Of a stretch of 64,000 nucleotides of DNA, positions 8,607 to 15,648 are shown piece by piece (the first letter of the stretch is position 1; each line of letters opens with the position of its first letter). The stretch spans positions 62,001-126,000 of the forward strand of contig CAMIVY010000001.1 in the NCBI GenBank assembly GCA_946402275.1. Reading direction: 5' to 3'. The DNA is from an uncultured Prevotella sp. (GTDB lineage: Bacteria; Bacteroidota; Bacteroidia; Bacteroidales; Bacteroidaceae). The notes below the pieces were generated by a model that was given only the letters and a program-made list of their open reading frames with translations, had not been told where the DNA came from and made no database searches. Made by a program: the position numbers and the translations under genes.

Positions 8607-9040
8607 TACACATCCTCTATTTCCTCAAAAACGTTCCATCGTTTTTGCCAATCTTCATAAAACTTTGGACTATAGAGCACTAACTGATAATCCATGTCCA
8701 TAAAAACCTGTACACTATGTCCTGTGGCTATCAAGCTCTCATCGACCGTATCGTGAATCTCGTAATCAAACACTACCTTTGCAGCTTCTGTGGGCTGATA
8801 GATGATGTCTATGCGAGGATGCATACCATATTTGATGGGTTTTTTCCACTGGAAGTTCATCTCCACCAGAGGTGCATAGTAGCCATGATTAAAGTACCCC
8901 ATATAGGTCAGGTCGTACTTATTGCCAAACACCTCGCGGGCATCCTCGAAATATAACATATAGGAACCATGCCACACCACATTCATTGAATCGACCTCAC
9001 TGAATCGGATATCTATCAATTTTGAAGCCTTTAACACCAT
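8606..9040 (-). CDS. 4HBT-type acyl-ACP/CoA thioesterase (ApeK-like)
   Basis: This 144-residue single hotdog domain belongs to the 4-hydroxybenzoyl-CoA thioesterase/YbgC type. The opening segment IRFSEVDSMNVVWHGSYMLYFEDARE has the typical aspartate (SEVD) and the aromatic-His-Gly turn before the long helix. In aryl-polyene clusters a thioesterase of this kind probably releases or edits acyl chains on the ACP. The gene sits 4 bp after the second dehydratase and touches the start of the ketosynthase gene. Family assignment is confident; the choice between chain release and proofreading cannot be made from sequence. Confidence 0.85.
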   Translation of the reverse strand: MVLKASKLIDIRFSEVDSMNVVWHGSYMLYFEDAREVFGNKYDLTYMGYFNHGYYAPLVEMNFQWKKPIKYGMHPRIDIIYQPTEAAKVVFDYEIHDTVDESLIATGHSVQVFMDMDYQLVLYSPKFYEDWQKRWNVFEEIEDV

Positions 9041-9044
9041 ACAT

Positions 9045-9515
9045 TTACTGTTCTTTTACTGCAATTTTCATTTCTGTTGTCATCAACGTACAATCTCCTT
9101 GTTTTATTACAGCTGTAGCGAGTGTCATGCCAAACACTTCTTCAATCACGTCAACGGTAGTCTTTATCTGCTGTCCAACCGCAGGAAGACCTATCACCTC
9201 CAAATTGCGAATGGCTCCAATGAAGCCTATCTGAACAGCTTTCTTTAATATGTACTTATTGACATACCCAATTCGGGCTGCACATGTTTGGGCGATATTT
9301 TCTATCATTCCTGAAGCATTGAGATGACCATCCTCAACAAAAATATTATCTGCATTGATGTCCATTTCGCAAATCGTCCTGACATCATCAAAATGAACTA
9401 GTCTACTAACCATCACAAATGGCTCCTGCTGGGGAAGCAATTCATGGATGTCAATATTGCGAAGAAACGCCTCTTCTGGATGCTGATAGTCTATTGTCAT
9501 ATCTATGATTTCCAA
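9045..9515 (-). CDS. Hotdog dehydratase-like subunit with altered active-site segment (ApeP-like)
   Basis: The 156-residue protein resembles FabZ/ApeP-type dehydratases: IHELLPQQEPFVMVSRLVHF near residue 25 matches the LLPHRxPMLLVD segment, and GHLNASGMIENIAQTCAARIG matches the central helix. The usual histidine in the first segment is glutamine here (LPQQEPF), and the second catalytic segment lacks the HFP motif. It may therefore be a non-catalytic partner that pairs with the 125-residue dehydratase, as the ApeI-ApeP pair does in Proteobacteria. It overlaps the acyltransferase gene by 13 bp. The partner idea is inference. Confidence 0.72.
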   Translation of the reverse strand: MEIIDMTIDYQHPEEAFLRNIDIHELLPQQEPFVMVSRLVHFDDVRTICEMDINADNIFVEDGHLNASGMIENIAQTCAARIGYVNKYILKKAVQIGFIGAIRNLEVIGLPAVGQQIKTTVDVIEEVFGMTLATAVIKQGDCTLMTTEMKIAVKEQ

Positions 9516-10381
9516 AAATCAAAATAATTGTACCATTGTGCAGGATACATGGTGAGCATACGCTCTAATTCAGCTGCATAGCCATGAGCTAACTGACAGA
9601 TTTGTTGCTTGCGGGGGGCCTGTTTGTCGTAGTCAAGCGGTGTGACGTATATTTTATAGCTTTTCGTGCTACTTTTCATCACATTGACCGCAAGAACATT
9701 AAGCCCTCTCATTGTGGCAACACTGAACGGACCTAACGGCAGCTTTACTTCCGCTCCTAACAACTGCGTTATTACATATTTCGGTGATCCAAAAATACGG
9801 TCTGCAGGCATACTGACAATCTCGCCTTGCTGAAGTGCATGGTCTATCAGGAACAGATGATTCATATCATTTTTGACTGGTATCATACGAATGTTCTTGT
9901 CAGCAAACATATCCACACGATTCTCCATTACTGTCTGCTTTTCACCATAAAAAACCAATGCGTTTAACGGCTTGTCATGTGATTCCAATGTATATCCTGC
10001 CAACTCGTAATTGCCAATATGTGAGCTAAGCTGAACAAAAGCAGGCTTTTGACGAGTAAGGTGCTGAAAGTGCTCAAAGCCCTCAATTTCTACCGTAAAA
10101 CGCTTCCCTGCATACATGGCAAACCGGTCTATAACGACCTGACTGAACAAGCAATGGTTCTGATAGGTTTTCAGAAACGCTTTCACTGGTCCATATCCCC
10201 ACCGTTCGCGAAAGTAATGGTAGATAGGTTTGAAGCCTGGACGGAGTAGACAGGGAGGAATAACAAAGATATAGGTAAAGATATAGACAAACCTAATGTC
10301 TATAACTTTCAATAGTTTGATGAGCCAATGGTGCATCATACTATTGCCGTATGTCGTGCCTTCCCACTTCTTGTCTGCCAC
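9503..10381 (-). CDS. LpxL/HtrB-family lysophospholipid acyltransferase
   Basis: The 292-residue protein has an N-terminal membrane segment (VYIFTYIFVIPPCLL) and the LpxL-type catalytic motif HIGNYE (HX4E) near residue 122, followed by MPADRIFGSPK and LPLGPFSVA, which correspond to later conserved blocks of the family. Lipid A late acyltransferases share this architecture. In aryl-polyene clusters the family member is thought to acylate the polyene or its glycerolipid-like anchor. It starts 2 bp after the second ACP gene, consistent with using that ACP as acyl donor. Use in lipid A synthesis is a less likely alternative because of the cluster setting. Confidence 0.82.
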   Translation of the reverse strand: MADKKWEGTTYGNSMMHHWLIKLLKVIDIRFVYIFTYIFVIPPCLLRPGFKPIYHYFRERWGYGPVKAFLKTYQNHCLFSQVVIDRFAMYAGKRFTVEIEGFEHFQHLTRQKPAFVQLSSHIGNYELAGYTLESHDKPLNALVFYGEKQTVMENRVDMFADKNIRMIPVKNDMNHLFLIDHALQQGEIVSMPADRIFGSPKYVITQLLGAEVKLPLGPFSVATMRGLNVLAVNVMKSSTKSYKIYVTPLDYDKQAPRKQQICQLAHGYAAELERMLTMYPAQWYNYFDFWKS

Positions 10382-10383
10382 TT

Positions 10384-10635
10384 TTATGCCGAAACATTAA
10401 CCTTACTCTCTATATAATCACAGAACTGGCTTAGCGTAGTAACTCCCTGCATCTCCTCAGGCTTTATTTTAAAACCGAAATTCTTTTCTACAATAACAAC
10501 GATGTCTACGAAGTCGAGGCTATCAATACCCATATCTTCCTTCAACTTTGCGTTGTCGGAAATCTTTTCCTCGTCAATCTCCAAATCGTCAATGAGAAAT
10601 GCTTTTACTTTTTCTTCAATTTCTTTTCTTGTCAT
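10384..10635 (-). CDS. Acyl carrier protein (second of two)
   Basis: This is an 83-residue ACP with the phosphopantetheine site MGIDSLDFVDIVVIVEKNFG. It is more typical of fatty-acid-type ACPs than the other copy, and its C-terminal half (KIKPEEMQGVTTLSQFCDYIESK) matches the last two helices. It lies 11 bp after the methyltransferase gene and 2 bp before the acyltransferase gene. Two ACPs in one cluster may separate chain elongation from transfer to the membrane anchor; this is inference. Confidence 0.93.
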   Translation of the reverse strand: MTRKEIEEKVKAFLIDDLEIDEEKISDNAKLKEDMGIDSLDFVDIVVIVEKNFGFKIKPEEMQGVTTLSQFCDYIESKVNVSA

Positions 10636-10646
10636 TTTCTTGTTTT

Positions 10647-11753
10647 TTATGTTTTAAGTTTACATACAATAATAGAGTGACCTTGTCCTAAATGGTCGTG
10701 TATATGTTCTATTTCTAAACCTGCTCTATCTATACAAGATTGCATATCTTCTGTGTTATACATCTTGGAATTACCATTGGCCATAGCTGTAAAGTACAAA
10801 CTTGTCATCGTCAGACAGAAAGCAGCTGGCTCATATTTTTGTCTGTCCCAAAGCGTCTCCATAATATAAATACGGGTTTGGGGGGTCATTGCTAGCTTGG
10901 CACGATTCAAGATACTAACGATTTCATCCATACTGAAACAGTCAAGGAACTGACTCATCCAAATGGCATCAAGACCGCCTTCACGTTGGGGGAATATAGA
11001 ATCAGAGTCCAACAAGTTGATGCCATGTCCATGAATACGTTCTGCACCTACTTTGCCTTTGATGTTTTCTTGCATCATGGCAATCTGTTGAGGCAGGTCG
11101 AGAATAGTGATTTCTACTTCTCTGCTATAACCAACACACTGTAAAGCCCATTTGCCAGTATTACCTCCTACGTCGTACAGGGATTTAACATGGTGCTCGT
11201 CAAAAATAATCCTTAGTGCTTCAGGGAACGATGAATCACTATAGAAATGGTCAAAATCAAACCAGCTTTTCTGCACTTGTTCTGGAAGTTGAGATAGTCC
11301 CTCATAAATAGTTGACCATGAGCCGAAATGTTTTAATCCTTCGGCCTTGCCATTCAAAAGTGACTCTTCAAGGTTAAACCATCCTAAATAGTTTACATCA
11401 TGATTAAAATTAATATTCACGCGAGTAGCAGGGTCATTAAGCAAGAACCACCCTGTCTTAGATAAAGAAAAGCACTCGGTATCAGGGTTTACATGTATTA
11501 TTCCAATACACAGCGAAGCCTCCAATAGACATTTAACAGCATAATCAGAAAGACGGGTTTCTCGAACAATGATTTCTCTTGTTAATCCTTCTTTTGAATT
11601 TCGGATTAAATCAAGAATACCAAACTTTATCATCAAACGAGAAACCTGAAAAACAATAGGGCCAAACGCAATGAATTCTGCCAGCCTTTGTGCGTCTCGG
11701 GCTGACAAAGATTCTTTTAAATATTTTTCCTTTAATGATGGAGATAGATACAT
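10647..11753 (-). CDS. SAM-dependent methyltransferase with winged-helix dimerisation domain
   Basis: The product is a 368-residue class I methyltransferase. Residues about 20-100 look like the winged-helix N-terminal domain of plant-type O-methyltransferases (GILDLIRNSKEGLTREIIVRE). The SAM-binding motif LYDVGGNTGKWALQC is near residue 190, and motifs such as ITILDLPQQ and DAIWMSQFLDCF follow. Natural aryl polyenes often carry a methylated or methoxylated aryl head, so this enzyme probably methylates the aryl ring, though methylation elsewhere cannot be excluded. The gene lies 82 bp after an exported unknown protein, the largest gap inside the operon, where an internal promoter could sit. 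Confidence 0.83.
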   Translation of the reverse strand: MYLSPSLKEKYLKESLSARDAQRLAEFIAFGPIVFQVSRLMIKFGILDLIRNSKEGLTREIIVRETRLSDYAVKCLLEASLCIGIIHVNPDTECFSLSKTGWFLLNDPATRVNINFNHDVNYLGWFNLEESLLNGKAEGLKHFGSWSTIYEGLSQLPEQVQKSWFDFDHFYSDSSFPEALRIIFDEHHVKSLYDVGGNTGKWALQCVGYSREVEITILDLPQQIAMMQENIKGKVGAERIHGHGINLLDSDSIFPQREGGLDAIWMSQFLDCFSMDEIVSILNRAKLAMTPQTRIYIMETLWDRQKYEPAAFCLTMTSLYFTAMANGNSKMYNTEDMQSCIDRAGLEIEHIHDHLGQGHSIIVCKLKT

Positions 11754-11835
11754 TTTACTTCGTTTCCGCTAGTTTTGAACCTTAGTCTTGCATAGCCTCT
11801 TTATAGCTATCAAATATTGATAAAACACTATAAAA

Positions 11836-12360
11836 TCATTCTCTACTGGACAATTCCCTTTTTAGAATCCCTCCTAGTGTTTTTCCTGTAAGTGCAGCCC
11901 AAACTTTCATTCGCGCAAGTTTTGTTCCTATCATGAAGGGAGGCTCTTTGCCACCTGTCAAACTTTCTACAATGAATTGAGCATTTCCTTCATTATCTAA
12001 AATTTTCGCATCACATATGATAAAGCCTTCATCTGTAATGGTATTAATCTTAATCATTATTATATAAGATGTATTTGAATAATTTCCGATTTTATATGAT
12101 TTCCCAACACCAAGATTTGCCCCAGCCATGAATTTACTAACAATTTTGGGTTTATCTTCTTCCCAGTCTTTCTCGTACTTTGAGAATTCTTCTTCGCTCA
12201 TTCCGCAAATCATAGCATCAGAGAAATCTATCTTTAAGTTCATTCTAATTCCCTTCAGATTCTTAGGAAGGGTGTTTTTTGTAACAGTCTGCGCTGTCAC
12301 AAAAGAAACGAAAAAGTTTACAAACAAAAACAATAAAATTATTTTCTTCATATTTTTCAT
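11836..12360 (-). CDS. Exported protein of unknown function, inserted between ketosynthase and methyltransferase
   Basis: This 174-residue protein has a clear Sec signal peptide (IILLFLFVNFFVSFVTAQ) and a soluble mature part of about 150 residues. I do not recognise the family. The mature part has a lysine-rich start, an acidic segment (EEEFSKYEKDWEEDKPK) and a beta-rich middle (SYIIMIKINTITDEGFIICDAKI). The start overlaps the ketosynthase stop by 4 bp (ATGA), so it is translated with the cluster. A periplasmic or surface role is implied by the signal peptide only. Base composition is more AT-rich than in the surrounding genes, which may point to a later insertion. Confidence 0.7.
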   Translation of the reverse strand: MKNMKKIILLFLFVNFFVSFVTAQTVTKNTLPKNLKGIRMNLKIDFSDAMICGMSEEEFSKYEKDWEEDKPKIVSKFMAGANLGVGKSYKIGNYSNTSYIIMIKINTITDEGFIICDAKILDNEGNAQFIVESLTGGKEPPFMIGTKLARMKVWAALTGKTLGGILKRELSSRE

Positions 12361-13592
12361 TTTAATTTTGAAATTTTACTAATTACAAGAGCACTATTTG
12401 TTCCGCCAAAGCCGAACGAATTACTAAGAACGGTATTAACCTCTGTCTCTACAGTCTTAGCAGTGAGATTTAGTCCCTCAGAATATTCATCAGGATTCTC
12501 AAAGTTGATATTTGGTGCCACAAAATTGTTTTGCATCATAATAATGCTATATACAATTTCGCTGGCACCAGCCATCCAGCATTCATGTCCTGTCATTGAT
12601 TTTGTAGAACTAATTAAAGCCCTTTGACCTCTAAACATTCTATCAAGAGCAATTGCTTCATACATATCACCTTGAAGTGTTGATGTTGCGTGAGCATTGA
12701 TATAATCTATATTATCAAGTTCAATGCCTGCATCCTTAATAGCCCTTGTCATTGCTATCACACTTCCATTGTCACTTGGTTCAGAAATACCCCCGCCATT
12801 ACTTGAGAAGCCATAACCTATTAGTTCAGCAAGAATATTGGCCCCACGAGCCACAGCATGTTCGTAGTCCTCAAGCACAAGAGCTGCTGCACCACCACTT
12901 GGTATCAAGCCATCTCGATCTTTGTCAAACGGGCGACTTGCTTTGGTCGGTTCGTCCATGCGTATTGAGAATGCTCCCAGAGCATCAAAAGAGGCCATTG
13001 AATAATAGTTGGTTTCTTGAGCTCCACCACATAATACCATATCTTGAAGACCTTGCTTTATAAGCATGTACCCCAATCCTATGGAGTGACTACCACTGGC
13101 ACAGGCAGCACTGATGGTAAAATTAACACCGCGCAGATGGAATATTGTGCTCAGATTCATATTTACGGTCGAGTTCATTGACTGAAAAATTAATCCATAG
13201 CCCAACATCGCCGAGTCATGTTTCTCTTCCATAATTTTGGATGATTCAATAACAGGTTTAGCGGATGAGTCATTACCAAAAATGCAGCCAACTTCGTTCT
13301 TGCGGAGATACTCGTCGCTAATTTGAGCTTGAGCAAAAGCTTGACAGCTTGCCATATAAGCATATTGAGCTTCCTCAGACATACCAGCGCGGGTATGTCT
13401 GTCAACCATCTGCTTGGTAATCACTGGTGCTTCAACAATACCAGTTAGCCCCGAACGATAGCCATATTCATGTCTCTCTGGCTGCAAACCAATACCTGAC
13501 TTACCCTCATAAAGAGATTGTCTGACTGTTTCTATATCTGTTCCAAGGCAGGACCAAATACCCATGCCTGTTATTACTACACGTCTCGACAT
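12357..13592 (-). CDS. FabF-type beta-ketoacyl-ACP synthase
   Basis: At 411 residues this is the normal FabF length. It has a complete triad: AACASG (Cys164), NAHATST and SMTGHECWMAG. The segment DRDGLIPSGGAAALVLEDYEHA is typical of the family, as is the C-terminal NSFGFGGTN. It is the most canonical ketosynthase of the cluster and, as the second gene after the promoter, is likely a main chain-elongation enzyme. It lies 6 bp after the ketoreductase gene and overlaps the following gene by 4 bp. Participation in general fatty-acid synthesis is possible but less likely given its linkage. Confidence 0.9.
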   Translation of the reverse strand: MSRRVVITGMGIWSCLGTDIETVRQSLYEGKSGIGLQPERHEYGYRSGLTGIVEAPVITKQMVDRHTRAGMSEEAQYAYMASCQAFAQAQISDEYLRKNEVGCIFGNDSSAKPVIESSKIMEEKHDSAMLGYGLIFQSMNSTVNMNLSTIFHLRGVNFTISAACASGSHSIGLGYMLIKQGLQDMVLCGGAQETNYYSMASFDALGAFSIRMDEPTKASRPFDKDRDGLIPSGGAAALVLEDYEHAVARGANILAELIGYGFSSNGGGISEPSDNGSVIAMTRAIKDAGIELDNIDYINAHATSTLQGDMYEAIALDRMFRGQRALISSTKSMTGHECWMAGASEIVYSIIMMQNNFVAPNINFENPDEYSEGLNLTAKTVETEVNTVLSNSFGFGGTNSALVISKISKLK

Positions 13593-13598
13593 TGATAA

Positions 13599-14330
13599 TT
13601 ATGTATATAATCCCCCGTTTATGTTTATTACTTCCCCCGTTATATATGCTGCCTCATCAGATGCAAGAAAAGCAACTAAGGCAGCGACTTCTTCTGGTTT
13701 ACCAAAACGACCAACGGGTATCATTTTCTTCAAATCATCCTCTGGCAAATCCTTCGTCATGTCAGTTTCAATAAATCCTGGTGCTATAGCATTTACAGTA
13801 ATATTGCGCGGTGCAACTTCCTGAGCTAATGCTTTTGTTGCACCAATTAAAGCCGCCTTGGCAGCACTGTAATTTGTTTGGCCAGGCAATCCTTTCACAC
13901 CTGACAATGAAGCAATATTAATAATTCGTCCACCACGTTTACGGGGCATCATATGCTTAAGCAAACATCTTGTCAGATAAAAGAATCCGTCAAGCGTAGT
14001 ATCCAATACTTGATGCCAATCATTATCTGACATCATAAACATTAAATTATCACGCCTAATACCAGCATTATTTACTAAAACAGCAATATAGTCATCCGGA
14101 TGAGATTGCTCCCAACAACCAATAGCCCTTTCAACTTCAGTCTTATCCGAAACATCAAACGGAAGTAATTCTGCTTTTCCTCCTACATCTTCGATTAAGG
14201 ATTTTGTATCATTTGCTGAAGAATGATTAGAATTGTAGTTTATAATAATAGGCATACCAAGTGAAACCAATCTTTGGCAGATTGCTCTCCCAATACCTCT
14301 TGATCCTCCAGTGACTAGTATATATTTCAT
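13599..14330 (-). CDS. 3-oxoacyl-ACP reductase, FabG type (ApeQ-like)
   Basis: This is a 243-residue short-chain dehydrogenase. It shows the NADPH-binding TGGSRGIGRAI, the NNAG motif, the catalytic Ser with YSAAK (Tyr-X3-Lys) and the C-terminal VININGGLYT typical of FabG. It reduces the beta-keto group after each condensation, before dehydration to the double bond. It is the first complete gene downstream of the cluster promoter and follows a leader of about 360 nt, so any attenuation there would act directly on its expression. Confidence 0.92.
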   Translation of the reverse strand: MKYILVTGGSRGIGRAICQRLVSLGMPIIINYNSNHSSANDTKSLIEDVGGKAELLPFDVSDKTEVERAIGCWEQSHPDDYIAVLVNNAGIRRDNLMFMMSDNDWHQVLDTTLDGFFYLTRCLLKHMMPRKRGGRIINIASLSGVKGLPGQTNYSAAKAALIGATKALAQEVAPRNITVNAIAPGFIETDMTKDLPEDDLKKMIPVGRFGKPEEVAALVAFLASDEAAYITGEVININGGLYT

Positions 14331-14390
14331 CAGTCAGTTTTGTTGCCGTTGGCTACCTTGACGACTGTTATTAATATCGCTAACCACATG

Positions 14391-14428
14391 AAAAAGCGTG
14401 GAGCCAATTCTGTCGCTCGCTTCACGCT
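14391..14428 (-). terminator. Attenuator-like hairpin with U-run in operon leader
   Basis: On the minus strand AGCGTG pairs with CACGCT, with an inner GAGC/GCTC stem offset by a four-base bulge, and the outer stem is followed directly by TTTTTC. This is the layout of an intrinsic terminator, placed about 60 nt before the first structural gene. It could stop most transcripts before the cluster unless an upstream structure prevents folding. Stem length is modest, so confidence is limited. Confidence 0.45.
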
Positions 14429-14434
14429 CTAAAG

Positions 14435-14477
14435 GCTCTCGCATTGCCCGACTAGTCGAAACGAGCAACGCGAAAGC
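14435..14477 (-). promoter_or_regulatory. Perfect 13-bp RNA hairpin in leader (two G-U pairs)
   Basis: Read as minus-strand RNA, GCUUUCGCGUUGC pairs with GCAAUGCGAGAGC over all 13 positions using two G-U wobbles. The same arms on the plus strand would have two mismatches. The strand asymmetry suggests a structure selected in the transcript that runs into the APE operon. The 17-nt loop contains the palindrome CGACTAGTCG. Confidence 0.6.
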
Positions 14478-14594
14478 CCCACACCGAATGATATATAGTC
14501 CCAATTACGGAAGACAATCCGAAAGGTAATATAATCATCACAAGGGGCGTTCCGTTGCTTTGTTTTTGACCAGTCGTTCGAACTTGCGAGATTC

Positions 14595-14678
14595 TTAGAA
14601 CGTCAAATTCAAAGCGTACAGTAACGCCATTCCATATGTAAGTCCCCAACCCGACAATTTACCATAAGGATTTTCCAT
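14595..14678 (-). CDS. Candidate 27-residue leader peptide upstream of the polyene operon
   Basis: The first ATG after the predicted transcription start (about 15 nt downstream) opens a 27-codon ORF beginning MENPYGKLSGWG and ending ALNLTF, rich in aromatic and hydrophobic residues, before a TAA. It is too short for the ORF track except as the tail of a longer shadow ORF that begins upstream of the promoter. Its position is what a leader peptide controlling downstream RNA folding would have. There is no direct evidence that it is translated. Confidence 0.35.
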   Translation of the reverse strand: MENPYGKLSGWGLTYGMALLYALNLTF

Positions 14679-14696
14679 CGGTGTGGATACATTTTG

Positions 14697-14729
14697 CAAA
14701 GGTATATTATTTTTTTTAAATTGAACAAA
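14697..14729 (-). promoter_or_regulatory. Promoter of aryl-polyene operon (TTTG-N21-TACCTTTG)
   Basis: On the minus strand TACCTTTG (14704-14697) matches the Bacteroidetes -7 consensus TAnnTTTG. A TTTG at 14729-14726 lies 21 bases upstream, the expected spacing of the -33 element, in a very AT-rich stretch. It is the only well-formed minus-strand promoter seen ahead of the cluster and predicts a start near 14693. Confidence 0.75.
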
Positions 14730-14830
14730 ATAAAGAGGAAAAAAACAAAAAAAAGATAAATAATAGAGAATTATAAAAAAACACAAAACATGTTGTTGTA
14801 TTTACTCAAAAACATTTCCAGGCAGAACTG

Positions 14831-14974
14831 ATGGGATTATTAGGAAAACATGGCATACAAATGCAATCTGTTACACTTCTCTCCGCCGCAACTATGAGTT
14901 GCTGGAGAAATAACAGCATATCACTTGATGGCTTGGCCAGAAACAGCCTTGAGGAGGGAGAATCAGTGAGTTGA
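14831..14974 (+). CDS. Possible 47-residue ORF, unrecognised
   Basis: An ATG at 14831 opens 47 codons (MGLLGKHGIQMQSV near the start, NSLEEGESVS at the end). It is followed 43 bp later by a terminator-like hairpin with a T-run, which supports some plus-strand transcript here. No convincing plus-strand -7 element was found upstream and the sequence matches no family I know. It may be a gene remnant or chance. Confidence 0.2.
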   Translation: MGLLGKHGIQMQSVTLLSAATMSCWRNNSISLDGLARNSLEEGESVS

Positions 14975-15017
14975 GTCCCGACTCGTTAATAATGACAAAC
15001 TTCGGCTTAGAGTTCGA

Positions 15018-15048
15018 ACCAGTCCCCTGAATCGGGGTAGTGGTTTTT
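15018..15048 (+). terminator. Terminator-like hairpin with T-run
   Basis: ACCA and CCCC on the left pair with GGGG and TGGT on the right around a six-base loop, followed by TTTTT. The T-run is on the plus strand only. It would end a plus-strand transcript covering the short ORF at 14831. Confidence 0.45.
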
Positions 15049-15059
15049 ATTAGCAGTGT

Positions 15060-15127
15060 CATTCAACTTCTGCCAGGGATAAGGATGAGGTACCCTAAAA
15101 GGCATTCAACCTATGGCAGGGTTAAGG
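15060..15127. repeat. Pair of imperfect 25-bp direct repeats
   Basis: The copies at 15060-15084 and 15103-15127 both begin CATTCAAC and end CAGGG(A/T)TAAGG, with about four differences in between. Their starts are 43 bp apart, about four helical turns, so a protein could bind both from one face. They lie just left of the large inverted repeat and may be part of the same control or recombination site. Confidence 0.6.
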
Positions 15128-15183
15128 TAAAAACCATTCCGCTCGGCTTTGCCGCTTCGTTACGGGAAGTACAAAGTACATAC

Positions 15184-15344
15184 TGCTCTCGCTGTTGCAG
15201 CGTTGCAGTGTTGCAGTTCCCAAACAGATTCTAAGATAGTCAAAAATTAACTCTATATTTATATATAAATATAGAAGTATTTTTAGGGTATGGGAATACC
15301 TTTAAGAGAACTGCAACACTGCAACAACTGCAACAGCGAGAGCA
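15184..15344. repeat. Large inverted repeat with GTTGCAG units around a palindromic AT-rich core
   Basis: A 35-bp left arm (15184-15218, starting TGCTCTCGCTGTTGCAG) is repeated in reverse complement as a 36-bp right arm (15309-15344) with about one indel and one mismatch. Each arm contains three GTTGCAG-type units. The 90-bp spacer is AT-rich and has a perfect 22-bp palindrome at 15253-15274 (CTATATTTATA and its complement). It would form a cruciform or long RNA stem. Position just upstream of a HU-like gene suggests a binding, origin-like or recombination site; this is inference. Confidence 0.75.
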
Positions 15345-15487
15345 GAGCCAAGCTCGCTTGAGCTATGCCGAGCGCCAGTAGTTGTCGATGAAGTCAACAA
15401 GTGCAACACATTCTGCCCCCGAAAAAAAATCGCAGGAAATTCGAAAAAAGTTGGGGAAAACATTCGTGAACCGCAATGAAAGATTCT

Positions 15488-15495
15488 TACCTTTG
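15488..15495 (+). promoter_or_regulatory. -7 element for HU-like gene
   Basis: TACCTTTG matches TAnnTTTG and lies about 150 nt ahead of the HU-like start codon. No convincing TTTG -33 element is seen at 19-21 bases upstream. The leader that follows has no recognised motif. Confidence 0.55.
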
Positions 15496-15648
15496 CGTTG
15501 TCAATGAGAGTGTAAGAGAATGCTCGCAGGGCAGCCAAAGATTGTTTCCAGGCCTGACAAAATTTACGGCCTGCCCAGCGCGTAAAAACGGACGCTCAAC
15601 AGCGACACGAGAACAAAATCCTATGTTTAATTAAAAATCTTTACAACT

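Larger units (their letters stand above)
14331..14693 (-). promoter_or_regulatory. Long structured 5' leader of the aryl-polyene operon
   Basis: Between the predicted transcription start near 14693 and the FabG-like start codon at 14330 there are about 360 transcribed nucleotides without a normal gene. Read on the minus strand the region holds a 27-codon ORF, several small stems, a 13-bp hairpin at 14435-14477 and a terminator-like hairpin with a U-run at 14391-14428. Bacteroidetes leaders are usually a few tens of bases long, so this is unusual and suggests control of transcription elongation. The regulatory reading is inference. Confidence 0.55.
14730..15487. other. Gene-poor stretch between polyene operon and HU-like gene
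   Basis: About 760 bp with no recognisable conserved gene. Contents from left to right are AT-rich promoter-proximal DNA, a possible 47-codon ORF with a downstream terminator-like hairpin, a pair of 25-bp imperfect direct repeats, and a large inverted repeat flanking an AT-rich palindromic core. The density of repeats and lack of coding sequence suggest the scar or control region of a mobile or phage-derived element. I cannot identify an integrase, transposase or tRNA attachment site. Confidence 0.6.

Noticed and set aside
14452-14786. ORF-track entries at 14452-14649 and 14595-14786 on the minus strand as full genes
   Set aside because: The longer one begins upstream of the promoter and would not be transcribed from its start; the other lacks family features. 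Only the 27-codon internal ORF is kept as a candidate leader peptide.
15001-15040. tRNA-like fragment (GTTCGAACC) as an attachment site
   Set aside because: No acceptor stem or anticodon arm could be drawn around it and no integrase is nearby.
15190-15218. GTTGCAG units as part of the heptamer set
   Set aside because: They repeat at eight to nine bases and form an inverted repeat, which is a different structure.
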